Source: Azospirillum sp. 412522 (GTDB lineage: Bacteria > Pseudomonadota > Alphaproteobacteria > Azospirillales > Azospirillaceae). From it: a stretch of 64,000 bases of DNA. Below are positions 18,250 to 26,165 of the stretch, one piece after another (the first letter of the stretch is position 1; every line of letters starts with the position of its first letter). The translations under genes and the position numbers were made by a program. The stretch covers positions 25,845 through 89,844 of the forward strand of contig NZ_RWIJ01000036.1 in the NCBI RefSeq assembly GCF_019805165.1, given 5' to 3'. The notes below the pieces were generated by a model. The model made no database searches, was not told the origin of the DNA, and worked only from the letters and a program-made list of their open reading frames with translations.

Positions 18250-18494
18250 GCCGGCTCCTGTTCGCTGAGGGTCATCATCCGGAGGAAGGCGGCCATGTCG
18301 CGGTCTACCAGGGCCGGCGCGCCGCCATGCCGGGCCTCGGCCAGCCGGCGGTGCGCCGCGATCAGCCTCGTCCGGTTCTCCGGGCTCGGGTCCTGGTCGA
18401 AGGCGAGGGCGGCCTCGCACTTCGCCTTGGCCGCCTCCACCCGCTCCGCGTCGCTGACCCGCCGGCGGGGGAAGGCGATGATCGTGGCAGTCAT
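18246..18494 (-). CDS. small phage protein, unknown
   Basis: An 82-residue protein with no recognised domain. It is largely helical (VSDAERVEAAKAKCEAALAF) and starts MTATIIAFPRRR. A very strong AAGGAGGT ribosome site precedes the ATG at 18494. It overlaps both neighbours by four bases, consistent with translational coupling in the early operon. Confidence 0.7.
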   Translation of the reverse strand: MTATIIAFPRRRVSDAERVEAAKAKCEAALAFDQDPSPENRTRLIAAHRRLAEARHGGAPALVDRDMAAFLRMMTLSEQEPA

Positions 18495-19201
18495 CGCACC
18501 TCCTTCAGCCAGGACGGAACGTCTCGGTGGACCATCCCGGTCAGCCGGGCGAGGCGGCGGTAGGCCGGCCGTTCCCCGATCCAGTCCCGCACCCATGTCC
18601 CGCGGTGGGGCAGCAGCCAGGCCCGGCCGGCGGCGCGCCAATCGTCGTGCATGGTCAGGGCGTAGAAGGCCGCCGGCTCCAGCCGGTCGAGCTCCGCCTC
18701 GCCCATGTTCTCCAGCATCGCCGTGACGATGCTGCTCATGGTGACGCCGACCATCGGGCGCGGGGCGGAGGCCAATCCCGCGATCTGCCGCTCGATCAGG
18801 ATCAGGAAATCGCCGGCCCGGTCGAACCAGCATCCGGAGTCGGTCAGCAGCGACACCCATTCGTCGGTGATGTCGCGCAGGCTGACGGTCTCGGCTCCGT
18901 GGTCGATGGTACGGTCGGAGGGGATGGTGGGATAGACCGGATCGCGCGGGGGCGGGATCGGGATGGAGGACGGCTTCCGGCCGCCGAAGTTGGCGACGAC
19001 GGGAGCCATGTCGCCGCCGGTCTCCATCAGCGCCCGGAGCGCGTCGGCGAAGCCGCGGCGCTGGACGGGGTCGTGGATGCCGAACAGCGTCGCCGTGCCT
19101 TCGGCGTCGATCATCGGTTCGGGCTTGCCGTCGATCTCCATCATCGTGGCGGTGACGAGCACGCCGTAGGGGGTGGCCCATTGCCGGGTCGGTTCGGTCA
19201 T
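18491..19201 (-). CDS. hypothetical phage protein
   Basis: A 236-residue protein without a recognised domain, rich in Asp, Arg and Trp toward the C-terminus (TMHDDWRAAGRAWLLPHRG). The start at 19201 overlaps the upstream stop as ATGA, so it is probably translated by coupling; no strong ribosome site is seen. The same frame stays open to 19699, but that part looks like a shadow of the next gene. Confidence 0.65.
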   Translation of the reverse strand: MTEPTRQWATPYGVLVTATMMEIDGKPEPMIDAEGTATLFGIHDPVQRRGFADALRALMETGGDMAPVVANFGGRKPSSIPIPPPRDPVYPTIPSDRTIDHGAETVSLRDITDEWVSLLTDSGCWFDRAGDFLILIERQIAGLASAPRPMVGVTMSSIVTAMLENMGEAELDRLEPAAFYALTMHDDWRAAGRAWLLPHRGTWVRDWIGERPAYRRLARLTGMVHRDVPSWLKEVR

Positions 19202-20307
19202 GGCGCCACCCCGGCCTGCCGACGGCCGATCAGGCGATCCAGCTCCTCCCGCAGGATGATTTGGGTCCCCGCCTCGAAGCGGTCCTTCAGCGTCGCGATG
19301 TCGAAGCGGCGGAGTTCCTCCAGTTCGTGCGTCTGAAGGTTGACCGCGTGCTTGTCGACGATGCTGTGGATGGTGCTCATCATGTCCGCGTTGATGAGGA
19401 TGCTGGAGGTCGCCTCGCGTGCCTCCTCCGAGAAGGAGGGCAGCAGCGGTATCAGCCGCTCGGCCGTCGGGGGCCCATGCTTCGCGCGGTCGGCGGCGGC
19501 CTGCTTCGCCTTCTTCTCCGCTTCGGTCTGCTTTTCCCGCTCCCTGGCCTCTTCCCGCCGGGTGCTGCTGGCGGTGTCCAGACGCTCGACCGCCGCTGCC
19601 GACAGCCGGCCCAACTCCCCGAGTTCGCGACGCTCCTCCCCGGTCAGGATCCGGCCGGGAACATAATCGGGGGCGACCATCTCGAAGCCTCCATGCCATG
19701 CGGCATAGAGGCCGTACGCCTCGAAGGATTCGATGAGGTCGGGGAGCGAGGCCGAGCCCGTCTCCTTGGCGGCGCGGTAGCCGGCGGCCAGGGCGAATAT
19801 CTCGGCACCTTCCTCCGGGGTGAAGAGGCGCAGCAGATCGGATGGAGCCTGTTCGATGATGGCGGCCGGCTTGGCGGTCAGGGTGTCCCGCAATTCCGCA
19901 TCGCTGCCGGGATGCTCCAGCACCGCCGGTTCTGGGATCGCCACCGTCTGCCCCAGCGCGATCAGGTCCGGCAGAAGGCCATGGTCGAAGCCCTGAAGGG
20001 CATCCTCGTCGCTTTCCAGCAGGCAGCGCATCTTCAGCATGCGGTCGGCGTCCGTCACCGCCGTGAAGCCGATCACCCGGTCGCGCAGCACCCCTTCCAA
20101 CTGGTCGGCCGCGCTGGCGAAACTGGACGTGGCGTCCTCCTCGTCCCCACAGGGAAGATCGGCAGCGATTTTCCAGAACAGCGCCGACACCGTGTGTGCC
20201 CGGCGCCAGTCCAGATAGGCCGCGCGCAGGGCCGGGGAAATCGTCGACCCGACGAAGGAAGCGGGCGCGTCTTCGGCGACGGGCTTGGAAATCGGCAGCA
20301 GGCTCAT
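19198..20307 (-). CDS. hypothetical phage protein with charged coiled coil
   Basis: A 369-residue protein of unknown function. The N-terminal two-thirds is acidic and helical. Residues near 250-275 form a charged coiled coil (REEAREREKQTEAEKKAKQA). The C-terminal part (HELEELRRFDIATLKDRF) is also helical. The four-base overlaps with the genes on both sides mark it as part of the leftward early operon. Confidence 0.68.
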   Translation of the reverse strand: MSLLPISKPVAEDAPASFVGSTISPALRAAYLDWRRAHTVSALFWKIAADLPCGDEEDATSSFASAADQLEGVLRDRVIGFTAVTDADRMLKMRCLLESDEDALQGFDHGLLPDLIALGQTVAIPEPAVLEHPGSDAELRDTLTAKPAAIIEQAPSDLLRLFTPEEGAEIFALAAGYRAAKETGSASLPDLIESFEAYGLYAAWHGGFEMVAPDYVPGRILTGEERRELGELGRLSAAAVERLDTASSTRREEAREREKQTEAEKKAKQAAADRAKHGPPTAERLIPLLPSFSEEAREATSSILINADMMSTIHSIVDKHAVNLQTHELEELRRFDIATLKDRFEAGTQIILREELDRLIGRRQAGVAP

Positions 20308-20498
20308 GCGTTGGTCCTCCGGGTGAGAATGGCGGCCACGGCGTCGGCGTCGATGCGGCGACCGAAGGGGCCGTTGATGTGCTGGAGCATGGGAACGGTG
20401 GCGTCGCCGTTCTGCCGGTGGTGGGCCGGATTGATCGGCGTGGCGAGCAGGGCGTCGGCGGCTTCGGCCTGGACCGGAATGGGCGAGATGTAGCTCAT
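20304..20498 (-). CDS. small phage protein, unknown
   Basis: A 64-residue protein beginning MSYISPIPVQAEAADALL. No domain is recognised. It overlaps the upstream ProQ-like gene and the downstream gene by four bases each, which is the main support for its being translated. Confidence 0.6.
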   Translation of the reverse strand: MSYISPIPVQAEAADALLATPINPAHHRQNGDATVPMLQHINGPFGRRIDADAVAAILTRRTNA

Positions 20499-21046
20499 GC
20501 GATCCCCTCCTCCCGCCTGCGGCCGGCCGCGTGGCTGACCGACACCGAGCCGGCCGGGTTGCCGTCCAGATCGATGCGGACGGCGCCGGGGATCAGGGCG
20601 GCGTCGTACTTGGTGCCCAGGCAGTAGTCGCGCACCGCCCGCTCGATCCGCTTGTGGGACAGTGGCTGGCCGTCCTCGCCGGTGATGCCGCGGGCGATGA
20701 GGTCGGCGGTGATGCCGACCTTCAGCGGGCGTTTGGGCGCCCTGGACTTCGGCTGGTTGAAGCAGGCCGGGAAGGCGGCGGCCAGGGCGCGGCGGTCGGC
20801 GCGAAGACCGGTGCGGTTGCCGGGCGCCGCCGGCGGGGACCGGTCGGCCGGGACCGGGGACGGGTTCCGAGGGCTGATCAGCCGCTCAAGGATCGGAAGA
20901 ACCTTGTGCTTCTGGTCGATGGAAAGGCGCGACCACGCGGCGGTCAGCCGGTCTTCAGCCGTGGCGGCAGCGCCGGGTCGGATCGGACTCCCGGTGGACG
21001 TCGTGGGGGCATCGTCCGCCTGGGGCGGAACGGTCAACATCTTCAT
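20495..21046 (-). CDS. ProQ/FinO-domain RNA-binding protein
   Basis: A 183-residue protein with a disordered Pro/Ser-rich N-terminal third and a C-terminal ProQ/FinO domain (about residues 90-170): AAAFPACFNQ, PLKVGITADLIARG, LSHKRIERAVRDYC and GAVRIDLDGNPAG are the family's conserved blocks in order. These proteins bind structured RNAs and sRNA terminators. In a prophage it may control phage or host transcripts; that role is inference. GGAGG nine bases upstream supports the start at 21046. Confidence 0.85.
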   Translation of the reverse strand: MKMLTVPPQADDAPTTSTGSPIRPGAAATAEDRLTAAWSRLSIDQKHKVLPILERLISPRNPSPVPADRSPPAAPGNRTGLRADRRALAAAFPACFNQPKSRAPKRPLKVGITADLIARGITGEDGQPLSHKRIERAVRDYCLGTKYDAALIPGAVRIDLDGNPAGSVSVSHAAGRRREEGIA

Positions 21047-21085
21047 GGAAATCGGCCTCCTGGGATGAGGGCGGCAGGGCCGGCG

Positions 21086-21625
21086 CTATGCGGCCGATGC
21101 CGTTTCGACGGTGGGGGCGACGCTGGTCGGCAGCGGGTCGGCGTAACCGGTCTCGATCAGGGTCTGGCGGATGCTGTCCACCGTCTCCAGCAGGGCGTCC
21201 TTCAGGGCGCGCGGGGCGCGGAAGTTGGTCCGGTCCTGGAGCAGGCCGCTGAACTTGACGGCAACCGCGGTGAGCAGGTCGGCCAGCCGGGCGGTTCCCG
21301 GCGCGGACGCCGGAAGCGACGCCCGGTCGCCGTTACCGGGCAAAGGGCAGGAGGCGATCCCGGCTTCGGCAAGGGCGGTTTCCAACTCCGACAGGTCCGG
21401 CGCCGCGGTGCCGCTGCGCAGCGTGGCGGCGACCGACACCAGCGCCTTCAGCACCAGCGGCAGGGCCGACACCATGCCGGCGAGTTCGCTGCGGCGCGGG
21501 CCGGAGATCTCGGCGGTGCCGTAGCCGTCGAACGCGATGGAGCAGCGGTCGCTCTTGTGGATGGTGATCGGGCGGGGCGGGATGCTGCCCGGCGGCAGGC
21601 TGGGGGAGGAAGCATTGGCGATCAT
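21086..21625 (-). CDS. hypothetical phage protein
   Basis: A 179-residue protein of unknown function with a Pro-rich N-terminus followed by helices (ELAGMVSALPLVLKALVSVAATL). AAGGAT precedes the ATG. It lies in the leftward early operon, 39 bases upstream of the ProQ-like gene. Confidence 0.62.
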   Translation of the reverse strand: MIANASSPSLPPGSIPPRPITIHKSDRCSIAFDGYGTAEISGPRRSELAGMVSALPLVLKALVSVAATLRSGTAAPDLSELETALAEAGIASCPLPGNGDRASLPASAPGTARLADLLTAVAVKFSGLLQDRTNFRAPRALKDALLETVDSIRQTLIETGYADPLPTSVAPTVETASAA

Positions 21626-21725
21626 GGTCCGATCCTTTCGGGCAAGGGGAGGGCGTCACCGCGAAACGGGTCGCGGCGGAACGGTGTCGGTCGTCGTGGA
21701 AAGCGGTGGAGCGCCGGACGGGCGA

Positions 21726-22295
21726 TCAGTGCGCCGTCTTGCCGTCCGGTGCGAACAGGGCGTCGTAATCCACGCCCAGCTTGGCAGCGATCTCCCGCAC
21801 CACCTTGTCGTCCCAGTACTTCGCGAGGTCGCGGACGATGCAGCGCGGAATGTTGTCGGCCGGGGTGAAGCCGAGGGAATAGGCGCCGGGGAGGTTCATC
21901 GCCCTGACCAGCCGGCCCGCCTCGGCCATCGTGCGGGCGTCTACCAGAACGCCTTGAATGGGCCGGCCGAGCATGTCGTTGGCGCTGACATGCCATTGCC
22001 GGAACGGAAGGCCGGCCAGTTCCGCTTCCGTGGGGACCGTGTCGGGCGGCATCGGGTTGACGGGGTCGTCCTCCTGCATCTGGGCGCATGCCTCGTCGAA
22101 CACGGCGTTCCAGATGCGGACGAACTCAGGGTCGTCGAGAGGCTTGCCCAGTTTCTGCGACAGGCGCAGTTCGGCGATCTCCGTGTATTCTTCGGCCAGC
22201 CAGCAACCGGGATCGAGCCGGTCGAGCTTGGTGGCAAGCATCTGGGCGAAGAGGCGGAGTTCCGGCGAGAGGGTGATGGTGTCGGTGGTCGCCAT
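21726..22295 (-). CDS. hypothetical phage protein
   Basis: A 189-residue acidic protein of unknown function starting MATTDTITLSPELRLFA, with CWLAEEYTEIAELRLSQKLG and a C-terminal YWDDKVVREIAAKLGVDYD. No catalytic or binding motif is recognised. Three bases separate it from the upstream gene's stop. Confidence 0.62.
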   Translation of the reverse strand: MATTDTITLSPELRLFAQMLATKLDRLDPGCWLAEEYTEIAELRLSQKLGKPLDDPEFVRIWNAVFDEACAQMQEDDPVNPMPPDTVPTEAELAGLPFRQWHVSANDMLGRPIQGVLVDARTMAEAGRLVRAMNLPGAYSLGFTPADNIPRCIVRDLAKYWDDKVVREIAAKLGVDYDALFAPDGKTAH

Positions 22296-22298
22296 CTC

Positions 22299-22913
22299 TC
22301 AAACCCTCCGTTCCGCGCTGTCGGGCAGGTTCATTTCCTGCTGGACCTGGGCGGTGGAGAGGTCGATGCGCAGGCCGACCTTGCCGTAGACTTCCTGGAT
22401 GTTCGACAGCATGGCGCGGGAGCCGCCGACCTTGCCGACCCGGTCGAGCGCCTTGGTGGCGGCGTTCAGTTCATGCACCCGCACGCGGCGCTCTGCGAGG
22501 CTTGGGGCGGGAGCCGGTGGGATGATCAGCCCCTTCTCGAAGGCGTCCAGGCGCTTGATGACACCGATCACCAGTTCGGTGGCCTTCGGAGTCTCTGACT
22601 TCGCCGCGATGAAGATCGCTTGGTTGCGGTTCAGCAGGTATTCGGTCACGGGGTTGCCGCGCACCACCCGCGCCACCGTGGCGCACGTCCCGAACTGCTG
22701 TAGCGGTTCGAGGTGGCGTTCGATCAGCTTGCGAATGTCGCGTGGCCGGTCGAATTCCAGATCGCGGCCGAGGGTGATATCCCGAATGCGGGCCTCGCCG
22801 TCGATGGCGACGATCTCGTCCGTGGTGCCGGCTTCGTCGTCGAAGGAAAGCAGCGTGACGTTGCCGGTGTCGGAGCCGTTCAGGGCCGGCTCATGCCCAT
22901 CTTGGAAACCCAT
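22299..22913 (-). CDS. phage antirepressor-like regulator (no KilA-C domain)
   Basis: A 204-residue protein whose N-terminal domain (EIVAIDGEARIRDITLGRDL, then IRKLIERH and YLLNRNQAIFIAAKSETPKATELVI) closely parallels the first domain of the antirepressor at 23541-24371. The pattern resembles the Rha/BRO-type N-terminal domains of phage regulators. The C-terminus differs and lacks KilA-C. GGGAG upstream supports the start at 22913. It may bind DNA or repressors to promote induction, which is inferred from relatives. Confidence 0.68.
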   Translation of the reverse strand: MGFQDGHEPALNGSDTGNVTLLSFDDEAGTTDEIVAIDGEARIRDITLGRDLEFDRPRDIRKLIERHLEPLQQFGTCATVARVVRGNPVTEYLLNRNQAIFIAAKSETPKATELVIGVIKRLDAFEKGLIIPPAPAPSLAERRVRVHELNAATKALDRVGKVGGSRAMLSNIQEVYGKVGLRIDLSTAQVQQEMNLPDSAERRV

Positions 22914-23117
22914 GTCCACACTCCCGATGATGGGGCGGCGACTCGAAGGTTGGTGAGCGCCTGCCGTGTGAGGATGCAAAGGATATTGCAGGACGCAGCG
23001 TAATGCGTCAAGGCGCAAATCGCGAAGTGAATTCAAAAATTGCGTTTATCGCAATTCGGCCTTGGATTGCCTGGAGTCGACGCCGGGCGGGCGTGGGAAT
23101 GCGCCCGCCCGGTCATG

Positions 23118-23534
23118 TCAGGCTGCGATGCCGGACAGGCGTTCCGCGTCCCGGATCAGCTCCCACAGCAGACGGGTCCGGTCGTCGCTGTAGGGCTGGG
23201 GGCCGAAACGGTGCTCGGTGCCGTCCAATTCGGCGGACAGGTTCCAGGCAAGCCGGAGCCGTACCGCCAGACCGGCCGGCGTGCGAGGCACCAGCACCGC
23301 GACTTGGTCCTGCACAGCCGCATAGCGGGCACACAGCGCGTCGCGGGCCTCGTCGCTGTCGGCGTTGTAGAGGGCGGCGACCAGATCGTCCATCTCTCGG
23401 CCAAGGGCCAGTAGGGCGGCATCGGGGTGGGGATCGGGAGCGACGGACAGGGGAGGGAGGAGGGCGGCCGGCACCACGCAAGCCGCCACCGTTCCCGCCA
23501 GGATGCCCCGGCGGGTCGAGATACGGTGATGCAT
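23118..23534 (-). CDS. small Tat-like exported phage protein
   Basis: A 138-residue protein starting with STRRGILAGTVAACVVPAAL, a twin-arginine-like signal followed by a hydrophobic stretch. The remainder is helical (MDDLVAALYNADSDEARDAL) with no recognised domain. GGAG is nine bases upstream of the ATG. It sits between the two antirepressor-like genes. Exported placement is inferred from the signal only. Confidence 0.65.
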   Translation of the reverse strand: MHHRISTRRGILAGTVAACVVPAALLPPLSVAPDPHPDAALLALGREMDDLVAALYNADSDEARDALCARYAAVQDQVAVLVPRTPAGLAVRLRLAWNLSAELDGTEHRFGPQPYSDDRTRLLWELIRDAERLSGIAA

Positions 23535-23540
23535 GGGCGG

Positions 23541-24371
23541 TTACTCCATCGCGGGAGCGTGATGGACGCTGGAGCCGCCCAGGCCGTTGGGGCGGAGAAG
23601 GGGTAGGGTGGCCGGTGCGCCGCCGGAACCGCCCAGCAGCTTCGCCAGCTTGGTGAGGCCCTTCGGGGTGACGAAGACCTGATAGACGGCTTTGTCGGAC
23701 CCGTCCGGCCGCTCGACCGTGTCGGTCTTCATGTACAGGTAGCCGGCGTTGACCTTGTCCTGATAGGCCATGCGCTGGTTGCCGCGCTTGTAGGTCCAGC
23801 CGTTGGTGTCGCACCACTTCATGAACCAGTGCGGGGACACCTGGAGAGCCTTGGCCGCCAGCGTCATGTTGACGTTGCCGTCTGCGTTGGCGATCCGGTC
23901 GAAGGCTTCAACCACCGGCTTGGCCGCTTCGATTTGTGCTTTCTGCTGCTCGATGGTGTCCGCCTGATCGGCCGCCAACCGCAGCGCCTCGGAAAGGGTC
24001 TGCGGGATAGTGAACTGCTGCACCGTCACGCCCCGCTCGTAGGCGTCGAACCGCTCGATGATCTCGATGGTGATCTCCGTCGCCTCCGCCGTCTCCGACT
24101 TGGCCGTGATGAAGATCGCCTGTTTGCGGTTCAGGTAGTGTGCCTTACCGGGGCGGCCTCCCTTCGGCGAGGTTTCCGCCACGGTGGCGGAAACCCCCAG
24201 AGCGACTAGGGCGTCGGCGTGCCGCTCAATCAGGTTACGGATCTTATGAGCGTCCGAAAAGCCTAACCGTATCGCAAGGTCGAGATCGCGGATGCGCGGC
24301 TCGCCATTAACATCTTTCAGCGCCAAACCATTGCTATTGCCCCTGTCGGACGGCATATCTATGCAGCTCAT
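23541..24371 (-). CDS. phage antirepressor with KilA-C domain
   Basis: A 276-residue protein. The N-terminal domain (EPRIRDLDLAIRLGFSDAHK, YLNRKQAIFITAKSETAEATEI) is shared with the gene at 22299. A helical linker (LRLAADQADTIEQQKAQIEA) follows. The C-terminal KilA-C-type DNA-binding domain has LAAKALQVSPHWFMKWCDT and VFVTPKGLTKLAKLL. In related phages these proteins relieve repression of lytic genes. GAGGTC upstream supports the start at 24371. Confidence 0.82.
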   Translation of the reverse strand: MSCIDMPSDRGNSNGLALKDVNGEPRIRDLDLAIRLGFSDAHKIRNLIERHADALVALGVSATVAETSPKGGRPGKAHYLNRKQAIFITAKSETAEATEITIEIIERFDAYERGVTVQQFTIPQTLSEALRLAADQADTIEQQKAQIEAAKPVVEAFDRIANADGNVNMTLAAKALQVSPHWFMKWCDTNGWTYKRGNQRMAYQDKVNAGYLYMKTDTVERPDGSDKAVYQVFVTPKGLTKLAKLLGGSGGAPATLPLLRPNGLGGSSVHHAPAME

Positions 24372-24389
24372 GACGTTGACCTCATGAAG

Positions 24390-24632
24390 TTAATCGACCC
24401 CTGCCAGGGTCGGTTGAAACAGCAAGCGGCACTCTTGGTCCTGCCAGACCTCGGGTGCCGTTTGCATTTCTGGAGGAATATGTTGGAAGCCTTCTCTCAT
24501 CCCGATCTCAACCAATCGTCGCACAGCCTCGCTGCGCGAGGGTATGGCTCGCTGTGCTCGTCTCCATTCATCCAGCAGTTCAATGAATGAAGGAGTGGTT
24601 CTCAGTTCGATTCGCTCAGTCCGTCTCTCCAT
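24390..24632 (-). CDS. ribbon-helix-helix regulator (leftward)
   Basis: An 80-residue Arc/MetJ-type protein. The N-terminal strand and helices read TERIELRTTPSFIELLDEWR then RAIPSRSEAVRRLVEIGM. It is a paralogue of the divergent gene at 24753. An in-frame ATG at 24650 lies inside an operator copy, while the ATG at 24632 has GGAG at suitable spacing, so 24632 is preferred. As first gene of the leftward early operon it probably autoregulates through the operators at 24635-24725. Confidence 0.78.
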   Translation of the reverse strand: MERRTERIELRTTPSFIELLDEWRRAQRAIPSRSEAVRRLVEIGMREGFQHIPPEMQTAPEVWQDQECRLLFQPTLAGVD

Positions 24633-24634
24633 GT

Positions 24635-24725
24635 CCGCGTCTCCGTACATACCGCGTGTCCGTACATTCGGTTATATCAAGGAATGCGTCAAGCCTTTTG
24701 ACGGAAGGTCCGCGTGTACGTACAC
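24635..24725. promoter_or_regulatory. three-copy 16-bp operator between divergent RHH genes
   Basis: Three directly repeated 16-mers: CCGCGTCTCCGTACAT (24635), CCGCGTGTCCGTACAT (24652) and CCGCGTGTACGTACAC (24710). The third contains the perfect palindrome GTGTACGTACAC. The first two are one base apart. They flank the shared promoter region of two divergent ribbon-helix-helix genes, the classic arrangement for cooperative autoregulation. Confidence 0.75.
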
Positions 24726-24752
24726 TCCGGCCGATTTGCTGAGGAACATGCT

Positions 24753-25157
24753 ATGACGATAAAGACTGAGCGGTTTGAAATGCGAACGTCTGTTGAGTTC
24801 GCTCGCGTCATTGATCAATGGCGTCGGAGGCAGGATTCCATACCAAGCAGATCTGACGCAGTACGCTCTCTCGTCGCTCAAGGTTTGATGTATGAAACCT
24901 TAGATAAGGCAATCGTTAATATACTAAGCATCGTCGGTAGTGCTGTGGAGCGCGGTGATATACCTGATCACATTGGCGCATCTATAGTAGAGGCAGCAGA
25001 ACCTTACCTTAATGATCTTAAAGAATATACTGAAGCACGGAAAAAAGAAGTAGAAGATATGCGCAAGGCCATCGCTGCACTTCTAAAGTTCAAAGAGGAG
25101 AGGCCGGAAGAATTTGAAAAATCTCCCTTTGCAGCCAAGAAGCCTCGCAAGGACTGA
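24753..25157 (+). CDS. ribbon-helix-helix regulator with coiled-coil tail (rightward)
   Basis: A 134-residue protein. Its first 45 residues (TERFEMRTSVEFARVIDQWR, DSIPSRSDAVRSLVAQGL) match the divergent 80-residue regulator. The remainder is a helical, Lys/Glu-rich tail (YTEARKKEVEDMRKAIAALL). GAGGAA six bases upstream fixes the ATG. The gene is much more AT-rich than its surroundings, indicating separate ancestry. It probably competes with its paralogue for the three operators. Confidence 0.75.
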   Translation: MTIKTERFEMRTSVEFARVIDQWRRRQDSIPSRSDAVRSLVAQGLMYETLDKAIVNILSIVGSAVERGDIPDHIGASIVEAAEPYLNDLKEYTEARKKEVEDMRKAIAALLKFKEERPEEFEKSPFAAKKPRKD

Positions 25158-25288
25158 CGCCTAGAAGAACTGCCCAAGGCATCCCCTTGCACGCCCGGAT
25201 CATGCCACCGATCCAGCATGAGCAGAAGCGTGGTGATGGCCGGGAAAAGCGGCCCTCGTATCTATTGACGACTGTGTCGCAGCCGATC

Positions 25289-25849
25289 TCAGGCGGCTAC
25301 CGGAAGAAACAGACGCCGGAAAAGGCGCGCGGCTCGTCGCCACCGCCCCTCCGCCTGCGTGGATTCCAATTCTCGACGCAAGGTCTCGATGGGGATGTTG
25401 TAGCCATAAGGTAGATAAGGACCAGATGGCTCGTGTTCGTCTCTTTCCAGGGCGAGCTTATCCTCCTGTACCTCTTTGCCTTCTGCTCTCAGCGCTTCTA
25501 AGCGCTCTTCCGCCTGCCTTCTGGCGATGACTGCCATCTCACGATCAGTAATGAGCGTGGCAATATACCGATCCTGCCGTTCCCAGGCTTCCACGAATAC
25601 AGCTCGCAGGAAAGCCTCGCCCCAGAGATCCACCATCTCTTCGATTTGTTTGGAAGTAGGAGCGTATCCAGACAAGATGCTCTTCGCCCGCGACCTTCCA
25701 CACCGGAGATCTCGCATCACTCCCTTGATGACCTGTCCCTCTGGATATCGCGTACGCAGAAACGCCGCACAGCGGGGGCCGAGGCCGTAAGGGACGGACG
25801 AGCGATCACTCACGAAGCAGCAAACCCCAGATACGAAAAAGCCCGGCAC
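25289..25849 (-). CDS. hypothetical phage protein, possible regulator
   Basis: A 186-residue protein. The middle (IKGVMRDLRCGRSRAKSIL, SGYAPTSKQIEEMVDLWG) could form a helix-turn-helix. It is followed by a helical Arg/Glu-rich region (RRQAEERLEALRAEGKEV). GTG is the likely start (25849); a second GTG at 25813 is possible. A promoter-like element with a palindrome in its spacer lies 40 bases upstream. No family is recognised. Confidence 0.55.
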   Translation of the reverse strand: MPGFFVSGVCCFVSDRSSVPYGLGPRCAAFLRTRYPEGQVIKGVMRDLRCGRSRAKSILSGYAPTSKQIEEMVDLWGEAFLRAVFVEAWERQDRYIATLITDREMAVIARRQAEERLEALRAEGKEVQEDKLALERDEHEPSGPYLPYGYNIPIETLRRELESTQAEGRWRRAARLFRRLFLPVAA

Positions 25850-25888
25850 AGCTCTCGCCGTCCGGACCCAAATGTCATCACCATCACA

Positions 25889-25918
25889 ACCCTATCTGGG
25901 GGTACCCCCGACTGTCAA
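25889..25918 (-). promoter_or_regulatory. minus-strand promoter with palindromic operator in spacer
   Basis: Reading the minus strand: TTGACA (25918-25913), an 18-base spacer that contains the perfect palindrome GGGGGTACCCCC (25898-25909), then TAGGGT (25894-25889). It points to the gene starting at 25849. The remainder of the 316-base gap 25850-26165 holds only the terminator at 26104. Confidence 0.5.
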
Positions 25919-26103
25919 GTCTCCGCTTTGGGAATTTGTCAGGACCACTTCCTGGGGTGAATGGGCCAAGGCGGAAAATGCTCAGCGGACCCGGGAGACT
26001 CAGCAGCGCCTCAAGAGTGAAACCGCTGCTCGTGGGGGACGGCGTTGATCCGGCCATGAGAAAGAGCCGCTCCGTTGGAGTGGCCCTTTACGCATCAGGA
26101 ACA

Positions 26104-26130
26104 AGAAAGCCCGCCGGCCGGGTGGCGGGC
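26104..26130 (-). terminator. Rho-independent terminator for the SDH-protease gene
   Basis: On the minus strand GCCCGCC, an eight-base loop and GGCGGGC are followed by TTTCTT. It lies 36 bases beyond the stop of the gene at 26166-27209. Confidence 0.7.
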
Positions 26131-26165
26131 GGGCAAGGCTACTAGCAGATTTATGTCAGGTTCGT

